A stretch of 64,000 nucleotides of DNA from DASXKD01 sp963734725 (GTDB lineage Bacteria; Actinomycetota; Actinomycetes; Streptosporangiales; Streptosporangiaceae), in NCBI GenBank assembly GCA_963734725.1, contig CAVTIX010000009.1, positions 372,001-436,000 on the forward strand. Reading direction: 5' to 3'. The notes beneath the pieces are model-generated. The model was not told where the DNA came from and did not search any database. It saw only the letters and a list, made by a program, of their open reading frames with translations. Numbering within the stretch: position 1 is the stretch's first letter; each line of letters starts with the position of its first letter. The translations under genes were made by a program, and so were the position numbers. Shown piece by piece: positions 32,404 to 41,857 of the stretch.

Positions 32404-33744
32404 CTACGACCGGTTTGCGGGGCAGCCGATGCCGGCGTCGAGATCGCCGACAGGAGCGTGACTCAAGCGGTGACGTGCCGGATGCATCAGCACGCACCAG
32501 ATCAGGACCCGTAGATACCGCACAGCCGCGAGGTGGCTGGCGTTGCGCAGCACCCGTCGTGTCCATGTCCCGTTCAGCACGGCCCACTCCAGCTTGCTGA
32601 CCTTTTGCCGTGGGCTGCGCGGTTGCCGTGGCTGGCGCAAGGCTGGACGGCTTTCCCGGTACTGGTGACCGGCCAATGCCGCTGCGGCCTGCACGGCGGC
32701 ATCCAGCAGCTGGTCAGCCTGCAGGTGGGCAGGCGCGGCATGGCGACCGCTGGCGGGCGGCGACAGCAGGTCACGCAGGTCACCGACAATGTGGTACTTG
32801 GAATCCCGCAGGGCCGACACCAGGATTTCCGATTGTTCGGCTGCCCAGGCCTGCTCGGCGGGAGGCAAGGCCAGGCGCGACTGGGGAGGCTGGGCGTTCA
32901 GCACGTTCTGGGCGAGAATTTGCTTGATGTTCCGGGTGTAAAACCATTCGGGCATGCCGTCCGGCAGCGCTTCATTCATCCGCCGCAAGAACTCAGCTTC
33001 TGCCAGCCCGAGCGAACAATTGACGCGCGTCAACGGAAGGTCGATGCTGCTGGAATCGATTCCCAGCACAGCCGCAAACCGTGCCCAGAGCGCGTCGGTC
33101 GGTCCCTGCCGTGGCACGGTGATCACATGCACGTGGTCCGGCGGGATGTGCCGCGACCACATCTGGAGGATGGCCAGCGTGTCATGGACCGCCCAGAACC
33201 ACGACCGGCGGCGCCGGTCAGGGGCCGATGCGCTGCCGATGACGCCGGCCAGCCACTGTTCCCAGGGGATGGTGCCGCGGCACTTGACAGTCTCTTGCCA
33301 TTCGGCAGGCAGCAGGCTGGCGATATCGCGCATAGTGAGGACGACCTGCACATCAGCCGGAAGCAGCGACCGGATGGCGCGGTCGGCCTGCGGCGGGTTG
33401 CACGCCGCCAGCACCTCATCGGAGATAACGGCCGCCCCGCTCGCTCGCAGCGCCTGACTGGTCAAGACGTCCCACTCGCCAGCCCACGAATCGGCCGGGT
33501 CATCGGCCGGCCGCTGAGCCTCCCGCAGATCCCGGCTGGCACGAGAATGATCTCGGTGACTGTAACCAGGCAGCACGACTCCCTGGGAGGCCAGTCGGGC
33601 GCAGTTGCCCCACATCGCCTGCTGCAGGAACGTCGTGCCCGTTTTCGGCTCGCCGATGTGCAGGTAAATAGAGGACCGGACAGCGCCTGGCACTCGGCTG
33701 CTGCCGGCCCGCCCCCGCCTTGACCTAGCGCTTAGCGTCAACAA
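32404..33744 (-). CDS. Sulfotransferase-like protein
   Basis: A 446-residue protein with the P-loop-like PAPS-binding motif at its start (YLHIGEPKTGTTFLQQAM, about residues 27-44) and the second PAPS region around VVLTMRDIASLLPAEWQE (about 134-151). The remaining part is helical, and the last 100 residues are basic. It resembles bacterial sulfotransferases acting on carbohydrates or small molecules. The track start is TTG 33744; GTG 33693, nine codons before the motif, may be the true start. It stands alone on this strand and no partner enzyme is adjacent. Confidence 0.8.
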   Translation of the reverse strand: MLTLSARSRRGRAGSSRVPGAVRSSIYLHIGEPKTGTTFLQQAMWGNCARLASQGVVLPGYSHRDHSRASRDLREAQRPADDPADSWAGEWDVLTSQALRASGAAVISDEVLAACNPPQADRAIRSLLPADVQVVLTMRDIASLLPAEWQETVKCRGTIPWEQWLAGVIGSASAPDRRRRSWFWAVHDTLAILQMWSRHIPPDHVHVITVPRQGPTDALWARFAAVLGIDSSSIDLPLTRVNCSLGLAEAEFLRRMNEALPDGMPEWFYTRNIKQILAQNVLNAQPPQSRLALPPAEQAWAAEQSEILVSALRDSKYHIVGDLRDLLSPPASGRHAAPAHLQADQLLDAAVQAAAALAGHQYRESRPALRQPRQPRSPRQKVSKLEWAVLNGTWTRRVLRNASHLAAVRYLRVLIWCVLMHPARHRLSHAPVGDLDAGIGCPANRS

Positions 33745-33894
33745 GGCATCTGATCCGTTTGCCTCATGGTCACGGAACAGCTATGAACAAGCAAGGCAGC
33801 GGTAATGGTACTGGTCCAGGCCCGCCAATGTGCCCGAACACGCCGGATCGCCCACAGCCTCCGGCGACGCACCGGTGAGACGAGCCACGATCGC

Positions 33895-34085
33895 CAAAGA
33901 TCAGGACGGCGGGCCCGCTGCTGCAAGATCAGCACGATTGAGAAGATCTGCAGCATCATGCCGAACGCGATCAGGGCGTAGCGTGCGCCGCGCAGCTGGA
34001 ACGAGCTGCGGTAACCACCAGGAACAGCACCGTAGCCAGGAACACCGTGATCCGGATGTAGTTGTCGCTGAAGGCTGGCTCACGA
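33895..34085 (-). pseudogene. C-terminal fragment of a membrane protein, frameshifted
   Basis: On the minus strand EPAFSDNYIRITVFLATVLF reads in one frame and GARYALIAFGMMLQIFSIVL in another, separated by a small indel near 33998. Together they resemble the two closing helices of a small actinobacterial membrane protein. No start or upstream part is visible. The surrounding DNA up to 34358 carries no other gene. Confidence 0.45.
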
Positions 34086-34358
34086 CCGGCAAAGACGCCG
34101 CCAGGAAGCCTCCAGATGACTGTCGTCGTCAGGGTGTGTCCGGCGGGTGCCCGCGCCGTCTCAGTTCGCGCGTCGCGGCAAGAATGCGCTGCTGCAGGTC
34201 GTTGAGCGGATGATCGCTTTCTGCTCGCTGGCGGGCGCCGGGGTCGCCGGTTGCGGCTCGTGCGGCCCTGGCCGAGGCCTGTTGCACGAGAGCATCCCGC
34301 GGCGGAGCGGGCCGCGCGGCGGCGCGGGTCAGCAGGCCTCCGAGATGGTTGGCTTGGG

Positions 34359-34994
34359 CTACTCGCGTGCCGGGGAATTGCGGGCCGAGGCCAGCCCTGG
34401 GCCGCCTCCCTTCACTGGTTCCGGTTCGCGCAGCGCCTGTGGGCAGAAGCGCAGCAGGATCGTTTTGATGATCGAAGTGTGATCGAACAAAGTGTGGGAC
34501 ACGGCGCGCGGTTCCACCCACGGCGAGACGATGATCGCTGGCACCCGCACGCCGTACCTCCCGAACATCTCGGGCTCATCGTCGGCAGCCTGGGGTGGCG
34601 GAACGTGGTCGTAGATTCCCCCGTTTTCGTCGTAGACGATGACCAGCAGGCAGCGGTCCCACTGCGGGCTCGAGGCAAGCGCGTCGTAGACGGCCAGAAC
34701 CAGGTCCTGGCCGTCTTTGATATCGGCCATCGGGTGGTCGTCGTTGACGGGGAAGCCGAGCGGGTTGAAATTGGTGAACGCCGGGTCGATCCACGACACA
34801 GAACGCAGCGCGCCGGCCGCGGCGTCTTCGAGGAAGCTGGGGATCTTCGGGTTGCAGCTGATGTCGAAAATGGTCTGCCACGGCAGTCCGGTCTTGCTGA
34901 AATAGCCGAACCGCTGATGGTGCCCCAGCAGGTAGCGGGCATCGGCGAGGCGCAGCGTCCCGGGGTCGAAGGAATACCAGCGCCAGCCAGACAT
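34359..34994 (-). pseudogene. N-terminally truncated phosphoesterase (phospholipase C / acid phosphatase type)
   Basis: The frame encodes the C-terminal half of a PF04185 phosphoesterase: YYLLGHHQRF-like ARYLLGHHQRFGYFSKTG, NDDHPMADIKDGQ, LVIVYDENGGIYDHVPPP (metal-ligand Asp and His) and VEPRAVSHTLFDHTSIIKTI. The N-terminal half with signal peptide and the first metal site is absent. Upstream is a gene on the other strand, so about 250 residues are missing. It is non-functional as it stands. Confidence 0.75.
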
Positions 34995-35125
34995 TCCGAT
35001 AGAGCCTTCTCTTGACCGGATGAGGGGCAGGCCGGCTCAATCCGCGCCGCCGCCGTGTTGCGCTCAACTCGGTGACCGGCCCAGACTGAGGACTCCCGGC
35101 CCGGCCGATGAGCGAGGAGGCTGCC

Positions 35126-35503
35126 GTGAGCGAAGCCGACCGACTGGAGGCGGCGGTCGCTGAATGCCGCGAAATGATCCGGGAAGCGCACGCTGCTACT
35201 AAGGATCTTCGGGCTGCGGTCCGCGACGCGAAGAGAGAGCTGCAGGACCTGGCGAGGGACGAGGTAGCCGCCCAGGTCCAGCGTGAGGTGTCCCACCAGC
35301 TGGAGGAACTGGGCGAACAGACCGCTGCAGCCATGAGGGCGGCAACAGAGAAGGTAATCGCCGAATTCGACCGGTTCGGTGAGGCGTTGCTGGGCAAGGA
35401 GACCTACTGGCAAACGGCGAGCGGCCGGCGTGCGGTCACCCGCCCCGACACCGACGTGGTCACGCTCGACGTCCAGCCGCGCGAAGATAGGCCTGACCGG
35501 TGA
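35126..35503 (+). CDS. Coiled-coil protein of unknown function
   Basis: A 125-residue protein starting at GTG 35126, directly after GAGGAGG. An ATG at 35108 lacks such a site. Residues about 5-100 are almost wholly helical with heptad repeats (RLEAAVAECREMIREAHAA, LRAAVRDAKRELQDLARDE, VSHQLEELGEQTAAAM), and the tail is polar. No signal peptide or membrane segment. It is probably an oligomeric structural or phasin-like protein. Family not recognised. Confidence 0.65.
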   Translation: MSEADRLEAAVAECREMIREAHAATKDLRAAVRDAKRELQDLARDEVAAQVQREVSHQLEELGEQTAAAMRAATEKVIAEFDRFGEALLGKETYWQTASGRRAVTRPDTDVVTLDVQPREDRPDR

Positions 35504-35557
35504 TACCTGCGGCGACACCGGCAAGCCCCGCGCCCTGGCCCGCGCGGCCTGCCTGGG

Positions 35558-35860
35558 CTACGCCCCCGAGCGCTTGGCGCGCCGCTTCGCCCGCGCCATC
35601 TTGATCAGGTAGGCCGGTGTGGGCGGGACCCAGCCAAGTTGCTTGCCCATCCCGAGGTCGTCGCGGTTCGCCCAGTGCTCGATGACCGTGCCGTCTTCGA
35701 TCGGAACCAGTGGGATTGGGTCATCGCGAAGGTCTTGCCTGTCGGCGGAAAGACAGTGTCCACCGAGCGGTGGCACAGCGCCATCGGCGTTCAAAGGGTT
35801 CGCGGTCTCGCCACAGGTCCCGGCCTGCGGCACGAGCTGGGTCACGCGGGTCGGCGGGAG
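35558..35860 (-). pseudogene. Ester cyclase / SnoaL-like C-terminal remnant
   Basis: The C-terminal signature EDGTVIEHWANRDDLGMGKQ of SnoaL-like ester cyclases is followed by LGWVPPTP and a basic tail to the stop at 35558. The preceding strand VDTVFPPTGKTFAMTQSHWF lies in another frame, so a frameshift near 35700 splits the domain. The N-terminal part is lost. Confidence 0.6.
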
Positions 35861-35894
35861 CTCATCGCCGCCCGCGGGGCCGTTGCCGGACTAC

Positions 35895-36044
35895 CTTGGC
35901 GTGATCGTGTCGAGCTCGGTCTCGCAGTCGGGGGTGGCCATCTCGGGCGACACTACTGGAATCGTGGTCGTCAAGACCGATCCCGGCTACGGTCCGCTGC
36001 CCAGAGAGCACGGCACCGGAACTGTCGTCGCTACGGCCTGTTAG
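35895..36044 (+). pseudogene. C-terminal fragment of a secreted hypothetical protein
   Basis: The plus strand encodes YLGVIVSSSVSQSGVAISG, then GIVVVKTDPGYGP and HGTGTVVATAC before the stop at 36042-36044. I recognise this ending as typical of Gly/Thr-rich secreted actinobacterial proteins of unknown function. The body of the gene is missing, the upstream bases being the ester cyclase remnant on the other strand. Confidence 0.45.
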
Positions 36045-36116
36045 CGACCAGGAACCGCGGTGGCGCATAGCGATCCCCTGGGTTCGCTCCTTCGCCCCGA
36101 GGGCGGCGCGCCGAGG

Positions 36117-37217
36117 TCAGGCCGAGGCGGCCAGGTTCGCGTTGGCCCGGCGGAGGAGCGGAGCGAAGTTGGCCTGCAACTGTCCGAGCGTGGCCAGGTT
36201 CTGGCCGATGAGTGCCTGCTGGTAGGCGGCCTCCACGGCCAGCCAGGTGTTCAGCAGGTTGGTCTGTGTCTTGCAGGTCACATCGGCGACCGCGGTGGCG
36301 ATCTCGGCCTTGTTCGGCGGCGTCCGCCACTGGCGGTGCTCGACCTGTTGCGGGGTGCTGTAGTGGTAGAAGCGCCGTGCCATGCACCTCGACCACGCGC
36401 GGTTGACCGCGTGGATCCGCGGGTCGCTCTGGGTGAAGCTCACCGCCTGCGCGGCGATCTGCGGCACCGGATCCGGCACTGGCTCCCCGACGATCGGGCC
36501 GTACACCTCCTTGCTGGCCTGTTGCATGCAGCCGAGGTGACGGCCCGGCCCGGTCCCGGCGCCCGGGCCGAACCCGAATAGGGCCTCGGCGTAGCCGCGG
36601 CCGGCCTTCAGCGACTGGCCGAACCCGACCGCGCTGACGATGCCTATGATCTGCGGGCCCGAGGGTGATGGCCCAGTGTTCTTGGGGCGCACGAACCCGA
36701 ACGTGCGCGCCTGCGCGATGCTGGTGAGCCCGGCCCCGCCGGTTTCGACCTGTTCCAGGGTGACCACGCTCGAGAACGGCGGATTGGCGGAACTCGTGTC
36801 CTCGAAGCCACGAGCCGCCATGCAGCGCTGGATCAGCAGGGCACTGGCATCGGCCAGCGCCTCTTGCTGCTGGGTCGAGATGGCCTGGTAGGCCTCCAGC
36901 GGCATCGGGACCGTCAGGCTCGAGCCCACGGGCGGGATCGGCGGCACCGTGATCTTGGGACGCGATCCGCCGCCGCCGGTGCCGCCGATGAATATCGCGC
37001 TCGCGACACCCCCACCGGCGCCGCTGACGATGATCAAGGGACGGGCGATCCGGGGGGGCCCGACGAAGCGGTGACCCGGGGGCAGGGCACGGCGCCCGGC
37101 GCCCCCAGCCTTGGCGCCGGGAGTGCTTCCGGTGCAGGCAGCCAGCAGGCAGGCCGCCGCCAGAACCGTCACGCATCGGGCGGCCGTCTTGCAGGAGGGA
37201 CCGCGGGCCGGCCTCAT
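36117..37217 (-). CDS. Lipoprotein of a MacB-type export operon
   Basis: A 366-residue protein. ATG 37217 opens a lipoprotein signal: MRPARGPSCKTAAR, a hydrophobic core and lipobox LLAAC. The mature part starts with a Gly/Pro linker and then a helical domain with paired cysteines (QRCMAARGFED, HLGCMQQASKEVYG, WSRCMARRFYHY, VTCKTQTN), probably disulfide-bonded. The end is a helical YQQALIGQNLATLGQLQ. It lies 103 bp after the permease gene on the same strand, so it may be a surface component or substrate of the exporter. Family not named. Confidence 0.75.
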   Translation of the reverse strand: MRPARGPSCKTAARCVTVLAAACLLAACTGSTPGAKAGGAGRRALPPGHRFVGPPRIARPLIIVSGAGGGVASAIFIGGTGGGGSRPKITVPPIPPVGSSLTVPMPLEAYQAISTQQQEALADASALLIQRCMAARGFEDTSSANPPFSSVVTLEQVETGGAGLTSIAQARTFGFVRPKNTGPSPSGPQIIGIVSAVGFGQSLKAGRGYAEALFGFGPGAGTGPGRHLGCMQQASKEVYGPIVGEPVPDPVPQIAAQAVSFTQSDPRIHAVNRAWSRCMARRFYHYSTPQQVEHRQWRTPPNKAEIATAVADVTCKTQTNLLNTWLAVEAAYQQALIGQNLATLGQLQANFAPLLRRANANLAASA

Positions 37218-37320
37218 GCCGTGGCCCTCGCTCGCCTCCGGTGCGCTGCGCGGCGCACCTCCGGCTCCCCCACCGTCCTCCCTTCCGGGGCGGTGCCCTC
37301 GCGTCCCGTCGGGCCGGTCC

Positions 37321-38577
37321 TCAGCGGCGCAGCGCATCGGCGGGCTCCAGCACGCTGGCCCGCAGCGCGGGATACAGGCCGGCCAGCAGGCCCACCACGG
37401 CGCCCGCAACCGGGGCGGCGATCACGATGCGCGGGTCGAGCAGCGCGGTCCAGTGCCGGTCGATGGTGATCGCCAGAATCGTGACCACCCCCAGGCTGGC
37501 CCCGATCAGCCCGCCGAACAGGCCCAGCGCGGTGGACTCGGTCAGGAACTGGATCCCGATGTGGCGGGGCCGCGCGCCCAGCGCCCGGCGGAGCCCGATC
37601 TCCCCCGCGCGCTCCAGCACCGCGACCAGCGTCGTGTTGGCGATCCCGACCGCGCCGACGACCAGCGCGACCCCAGCCAGGATCAGGAACAGTGTGTTGA
37701 GGCTGGTGCTGACGTTTCGCTGCAACTGGGCCGCGCTGGGCGCGGCCGCGCCCTTGAGGAGCGTGGGGTCATCCGGCCGGATCGCGACCGGCGCCTGCTG
37801 GGCCACGACCTTGGCGGCGCCGAGCGTGGTGTGGATCAGCATCTGGGCTTGCTCCTGCGTGGGAAGTCCCCACAGGCGCAGTGCGGTGCTCTCCGGCACT
37901 GTCACCCCGACGCCGAGTTGGGGCAGCCGTTGTGAGCTCGCGATGATCCCGATCACGGTGAACGGCTGGCCGTCGATGAAGATGGCGGGCTGGCCCTCGA
38001 GGCTGGTGATCCCCAGGCCGGCAGCGACGCTTTCGCCGAGGACCGCGACGTTCTGCGCGTGCGTTTCGTGGAACTGGTTGAAGAGCGTTCCGCTGACCAG
38101 CTTCACCCCGGCCGCGGCCAGCAGGCCGGGGCTGGCGGCCGTTACCGGCAGAGCGCGCTGCGATGCGAGGAAACCGCTGGCATACGCGCTCACCGCCGCC
38201 TGCTTAAAACGCACCGCCCAGTAGACGCCGGCGGCCACCACGCCGTGGATCCGGTCGGCCAGGGCGTCGGCGTTCGGAGGGAAATCCACGCCCGGGGCCC
38301 CGGACTGGGCGGCGCCCACGTCGAACACGTAGGCCTGGGTGGCCTGCAAGACGTTGAACTGCTTGCCGATCTGGCCCGATGCGGTCTGCGCGATCCCGAC
38401 GATGGTCACGAAGCTGCCGATTCCTAGCATGACGCCGAGCAGGGTCAGCGCTGACCGGCCCGGCCGCTGGAGGAGCCCGGCCAGCGCCTCGCTGCCCAGG
38501 TCAGGCAGGCGCAGATGGGACGGCGGGATGTCGCCGCGCAGCCGTCTACGAGTCAGGAAGCGCACGGGTGTCCCCAT
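37321..38577 (-). CDS. MacB/FtsX-type ABC transporter permease
   Basis: A 418-residue protein with TM1 (ALTLLGVMLGIGSFVTIVGI, about 43-62), a large extracytoplasmic MacB-PCD domain (about 65-290), and three C-terminal helices (about 293-315, 343-368, 380-402) with the FtsX motif ERAGEIGLRRALGARPRHIG. It works by mechanotransmission with the ATPase upstream to drive export of peptides, antibiotics or lipoproteins across the envelope. It overlaps the ATPase gene by 32 bp. Confidence 0.92.
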   Translation of the reverse strand: MGTPVRFLTRRRLRGDIPPSHLRLPDLGSEALAGLLQRPGRSALTLLGVMLGIGSFVTIVGIAQTASGQIGKQFNVLQATQAYVFDVGAAQSGAPGVDFPPNADALADRIHGVVAAGVYWAVRFKQAAVSAYASGFLASQRALPVTAASPGLLAAAGVKLVSGTLFNQFHETHAQNVAVLGESVAAGLGITSLEGQPAIFIDGQPFTVIGIIASSQRLPQLGVGVTVPESTALRLWGLPTQEQAQMLIHTTLGAAKVVAQQAPVAIRPDDPTLLKGAAAPSAAQLQRNVSTSLNTLFLILAGVALVVGAVGIANTTLVAVLERAGEIGLRRALGARPRHIGIQFLTESTALGLFGGLIGASLGVVTILAITIDRHWTALLDPRIVIAAPVAGAVVGLLAGLYPALRASVLEPADALRR

Positions 38578-39325
38578 CGGCAGGATGTTCGGTTAGCTGG
38601 CCGTCACGGATCGCGATCTGGCGCTGCGCTCTCCCGGCCACCATCGGGTTGTGCGTGATGACCACCAGCGTGGCGCCCTCCCGGTGCAGGGATTCGAGCA
38701 GGTCGGTGAGTTCGTGGGTGGTGGTGGTATCCAGGTTGCCGGTGGGCTCGTCGCACATCAGCAGCGAGGGACGGTTGACCAGCGCGCGGGCGATCGCGAC
38801 CCGCTGCCGTTCACCGCCGGACAGCGCCGTGGGCAGCGCGTGCGCCCGGTTGGCCAGCCCCACCTGCGCTAGCGCGGCCATGGCCGCCGCGCGCCTGTGC
38901 CGCCGTGGCTCGTCGGCGTAGACCTGCGCCAGCATCACGTTCTCGATCGACGTCCGGTACGGCAGCAGGTGGAACGACTGGAAGACGAACCCGATGCGAT
39001 GGGCCCGCACCGCGGCGCGCTCCCGCTCGGGGGCCGCGCCCACGTCGATTCCGTCGATCTCGAGCGTGCCGTCGGTGGGCTTGTCGAGCAGGCCGAGCAG
39101 GTTCAGCAGCGTCAACTTGCCCGAGCCCGACGGCCCGGTGATAGCGACGTGCTCGCCCCGGTAGATGACCAGGTTCGCCGGCTTGAGGGCGTGGACGGGC
39201 GGCGGGCCCCGGTAAGTGTAGGCGACCGAACTGAGCCTGATGACCGGCGCCCCCGCCGGGCCACGGGCGAGGCCGACAGGTGTCCCGGCGCGGCCGGCGG
39301 GCGTTCCGCCCGGGCTGCCGGCCAT
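38546..39325 (-). CDS. MacB/LolD-type ABC ATPase
   Basis: About 259 residues. Walker A GPSGSGKLTLLN shows Leu where Thr is usual right after Lys (SGK-L rather than SGK-T/S), which is odd and may affect Mg binding. The signature LSGGERQRVAIARAL, Walker B LLMCDEPTGNLD and the H-loop VVITHN are normal. The ATG at 39325 overlaps the adaptor stop (TGATG); a GTG at 39328 is an alternative. It pairs with the FtsX-like permease downstream. Confidence 0.9.
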   Translation of the reverse strand: MAGSPGGTPAGRAGTPVGLARGPAGAPVIRLSSVAYTYRGPPPVHALKPANLVIYRGEHVAITGPSGSGKLTLLNLLGLLDKPTDGTLEIDGIDVGAAPERERAAVRAHRIGFVFQSFHLLPYRTSIENVMLAQVYADEPRRHRRAAAMAALAQVGLANRAHALPTALSGGERQRVAIARALVNRPSLLMCDEPTGNLDTTTTHELTDLLESLHREGATLVVITHNPMVAGRAQRQIAIRDGQLTEHPADGDTRALPDS

Positions 39326-40621
39326 CACGGCCCTACCTGGATCGAGCCGGACTGGCCAGAGCCCGAGCTGGATTGGCCGGATCCCGTCCGGAGCGTCCCG
39401 CGGCCGAGCGGGTTCGTCAGGTAGTTCTCGCCGGTGACGACCTGGTCGCCCTGCTTCAGGGCGCCGGGCTGGCTGGGCCTGACGCCCACCAGGCCATCGC
39501 CCGTGGTCACGACCGTGACCGCGACCCGCGTGGCCGAGTTGGGGCCGGTCACCTTGGACACGTAGTACTTGCCGTCCTGCCCGGCGAACAAGGCGGCTTC
39601 GGGCACCGCGAGCATCGGCCCACTGCTTTGCGCCGCCCGGATGGACAAGATGACGTTCTGTCCCGGGCCCATGGACCGGGGCAGCGGCTTATGCAGCTTG
39701 ATGCGCATCGGGTAGTAGAGGCCGCCCGAGATGCTGTGCGATGTCTGGGCCTTCTTGATGACGGACTGGATGGTGCCGTGGACAACGGCGGGGCTGCCCT
39801 GGGCCGTGATCGTGACGTGCATGCCCGGCCGCACCAGCGAGCCGTAGGCCGGGTTGAGCTGGCCCTTGATGGCAGGGCTGCCCATCGACAGCGTCACCAG
39901 CGAGCCGCTCACGATCTTGCCCACGCCGCCGCCGAGCTTGATCACCTGGGCGGGAAGCCGGGGCACGAACATGATCTCGGACAGCGGGACCTCGGCTCGG
40001 CGGTCCGACTTTGGGGCCGCCCTGCACGATCGGTGCGTTGTACCCGAGGCTCTGGTAAAAGGCAGCGACTGCCGCGGCGGTGCCCCGGCCGTAGACGCCG
40101 CTGGTGTCGGCCCCGACCGAGAACCCGAGCCCCTCCAGGCCCGCCTGGAGCTGAGCGATGTCGGTGCCCGACTCGCCGACGGCCATATCCCGGTAGGCGG
40201 GCACCTTGCCCCGGAACACGAAGAACGGCTGCCCGGCCACCTCGATGATCACGTTTCCCGGGGCCACAAACCTGCCCGGCGCCTTGAATATCTTGGTCAC
40301 GACCTGCTGGGCGTTCCCGCCGTTAGCTGCTCCTCCCCCGCCGCCGCCGCTGAGCGAGGAGATCTGCGGCGGCTTGGTGATCACGCCATTGGCCTGGACC
40401 GTGTTGCGGATGACCGTGTACTGCACCGGGGCCGCCAACCGGGTCAGCCCCGGCGCTGAGGTTTCCGCGGCCTGCTGAGCCGGGGATTTGATAGTGGTCG
40501 ATACCAGCAGCCCGCCGACCGCCGCGATCACGGCCAGCGCGGCGATCGCCAGCAGGATGTTACGGCGCCGCCGCAGGCGGCCATGCCCCGGCTTGTCCAC
40601 GACGGGGACGTCCACGCCCAT
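39325..40621 (-). pseudogene. HlyD/MacA-like periplasmic adaptor with frameshift
   Basis: From ATG 40621: a cytoplasmic basic start, one membrane helix (NILLAIAALAVIAAVGGLLV), and a peptidoglycan-binding module (GESGTDIAQLQAGLEGLGFS). A single extra base near 40010 then moves the rest (SDRRAEVPLSEIMFVPRLPA, LVRPGMHVTITAQG, VPEAALFAGQDGKYYV) into a second frame ending at 39325. Joined, it is a standard actinobacterial MacA-type efflux adaptor of about 430 residues, first gene of the exporter operon. The break could be real or a sequencing error. Confidence 0.8.
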
Positions 40622-40964
40622 TTCACTCTCCTGCCGCAGCGCCTGCTGCAAGCTCCTGCCGCCTGGCGCCGATCGCCGGCTTCTCCACCCTTCTCCTCGC
40701 CGCAGCGGCCCTGCATAGATGTCAACTTGGCAGCGGGCCATCCGGTTCCGGGACCGCCGGATTCCTGCTCCCGCTATAAAGACGCCATGTGGGATCCAGA
40801 CGTTGCCAACCAGTCCCAAATCTGCACCGGCGGACTGGCCTCGCTGATCCTTTGGCCGTCATCGGCATGCGCGCGCAACGTCGTCGTCCCGGCAGTCCGG
40901 GCCCACCCCGCGCAATTCGGGGCCGGGACGTTGCGATCCCGGCCCCGGATTCCTGGCATGTCCG

Positions 40965-41260
40965 TTAGTGCTGCTGATTCTCTCCTGCTGGGCAAGGGTT
41001 CGGGATGATCTGGCGGAAGTTGTTGAAGAGGGTATGGGCCGCGCCGCCCCCGCCGAAGATGAGGTAGCTGCTGCCTAGGACCGGCCCGTACTGTGCGTTG
41101 CGGCCGAAGTCGGTGGTGGCACCCGGCAGGTCGTTGCCGAAGGCCCACATGCATCCGTTATCACCCTGCTCATCCGGGACACCGTCCTGGAACGCGCTGT
41201 AGAACGGGTAGAAGGCTACTGGGGTGCTTTCCGCGAGCGTAACCTGGGGCGTTTCTTCCG
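40965..41260 (-). pseudogene. C-terminal fragment of a secreted protein of unknown function
   Basis: In frame before the annotated-size ATG at 41150 the DNA already encodes TPVAFYPFYSAFQDGVPDEQ and GDNGC, continuing into MWAFGNDLPGATTDFGRNAQ, YGPVLGSSYLIFGG and FNNFRQIIPNPC. This matches a recurrent actinobacterial secreted family whose function I do not know. No start or signal peptide is available: the frame runs back into the universal stress protein gene. It is likely the tail of a deleted gene. Confidence 0.55.
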
Positions 41261-41743
41261 CTAGGGCACGATCACCAGGGGCACTGGCGAGTGGCGGGCC
41301 AGGCCGACGGTGATGGAACCGACGGCACGGTGGGTGGCGTGGGACGAGCTTCCGACGACGATCGCCACGGTCTGGTCGTCAGGTGGGTCGTGGGCGGTGG
41401 TGGCCGCCGCGATCAGCTGGTCAGTGATGATGCCCTGGCGCCGCTCGAACTCCCAGGTCACCCCGCTCGCGCCCAGCTGTCCGGTGGCCGCGGCACGAAG
41501 TTCCTGCTCGATCTCGTCGAAGTCGGACTCGATCTCGGCTATGGCGCCGGGCGACAGCATGGCCAGGCTCGACAGCTGAGTCACGTATACGACATCGATG
41601 CGGCCGGACCGGCCTTGCAGCAGCCGGACCGCGGCGTCGAGCGCTCGGCTGGCGGGCGGAGACCCGTCATACCCGACGACTAAACGTACGAACTCGGCGG
41701 GCGGCGTGGCAGTGGTCATGGTGGTCGAGGTTAGTCCTTTCAT
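41261..41743 (-). CDS. Universal stress protein (UspA family)
   Basis: About 150-160 residues, one Usp domain. Strand FVRLVVGYDGSPPASRALDA, helix VRLLQG, strand RIDVVYVTQL, and the C-terminal block VAIVVGSSSHATHRAVGSIT plus VGLARHSPVPLVIVP. The nucleotide-binding pattern G-2x-G-9x-G-S is only partly kept (the second Gly is Ser), so ATP binding is uncertain. ATG 41719 (MTTATPP) is an alternative start closer to the fold. It probably protects during stress or dormancy. Confidence 0.88.
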   Translation of the reverse strand: MKGLTSTTMTTATPPAEFVRLVVGYDGSPPASRALDAAVRLLQGRSGRIDVVYVTQLSSLAMLSPGAIAEIESDFDEIEQELRAAATGQLGASGVTWEFERRQGIITDQLIAAATTAHDPPDDQTVAIVVGSSSHATHRAVGSITVGLARHSPVPLVIVP

Positions 41744-41857
41744 GCGCGGTAGCCCAGGTACGCTCGCGGGTTCGCGGTGAGTAGCCGTCAGGTGACGCTG
41801 ATGTGACCAATCTTGCCGCTGGTCCGCTGACGGCCACGGATCAGGGATTCGGCCTTA

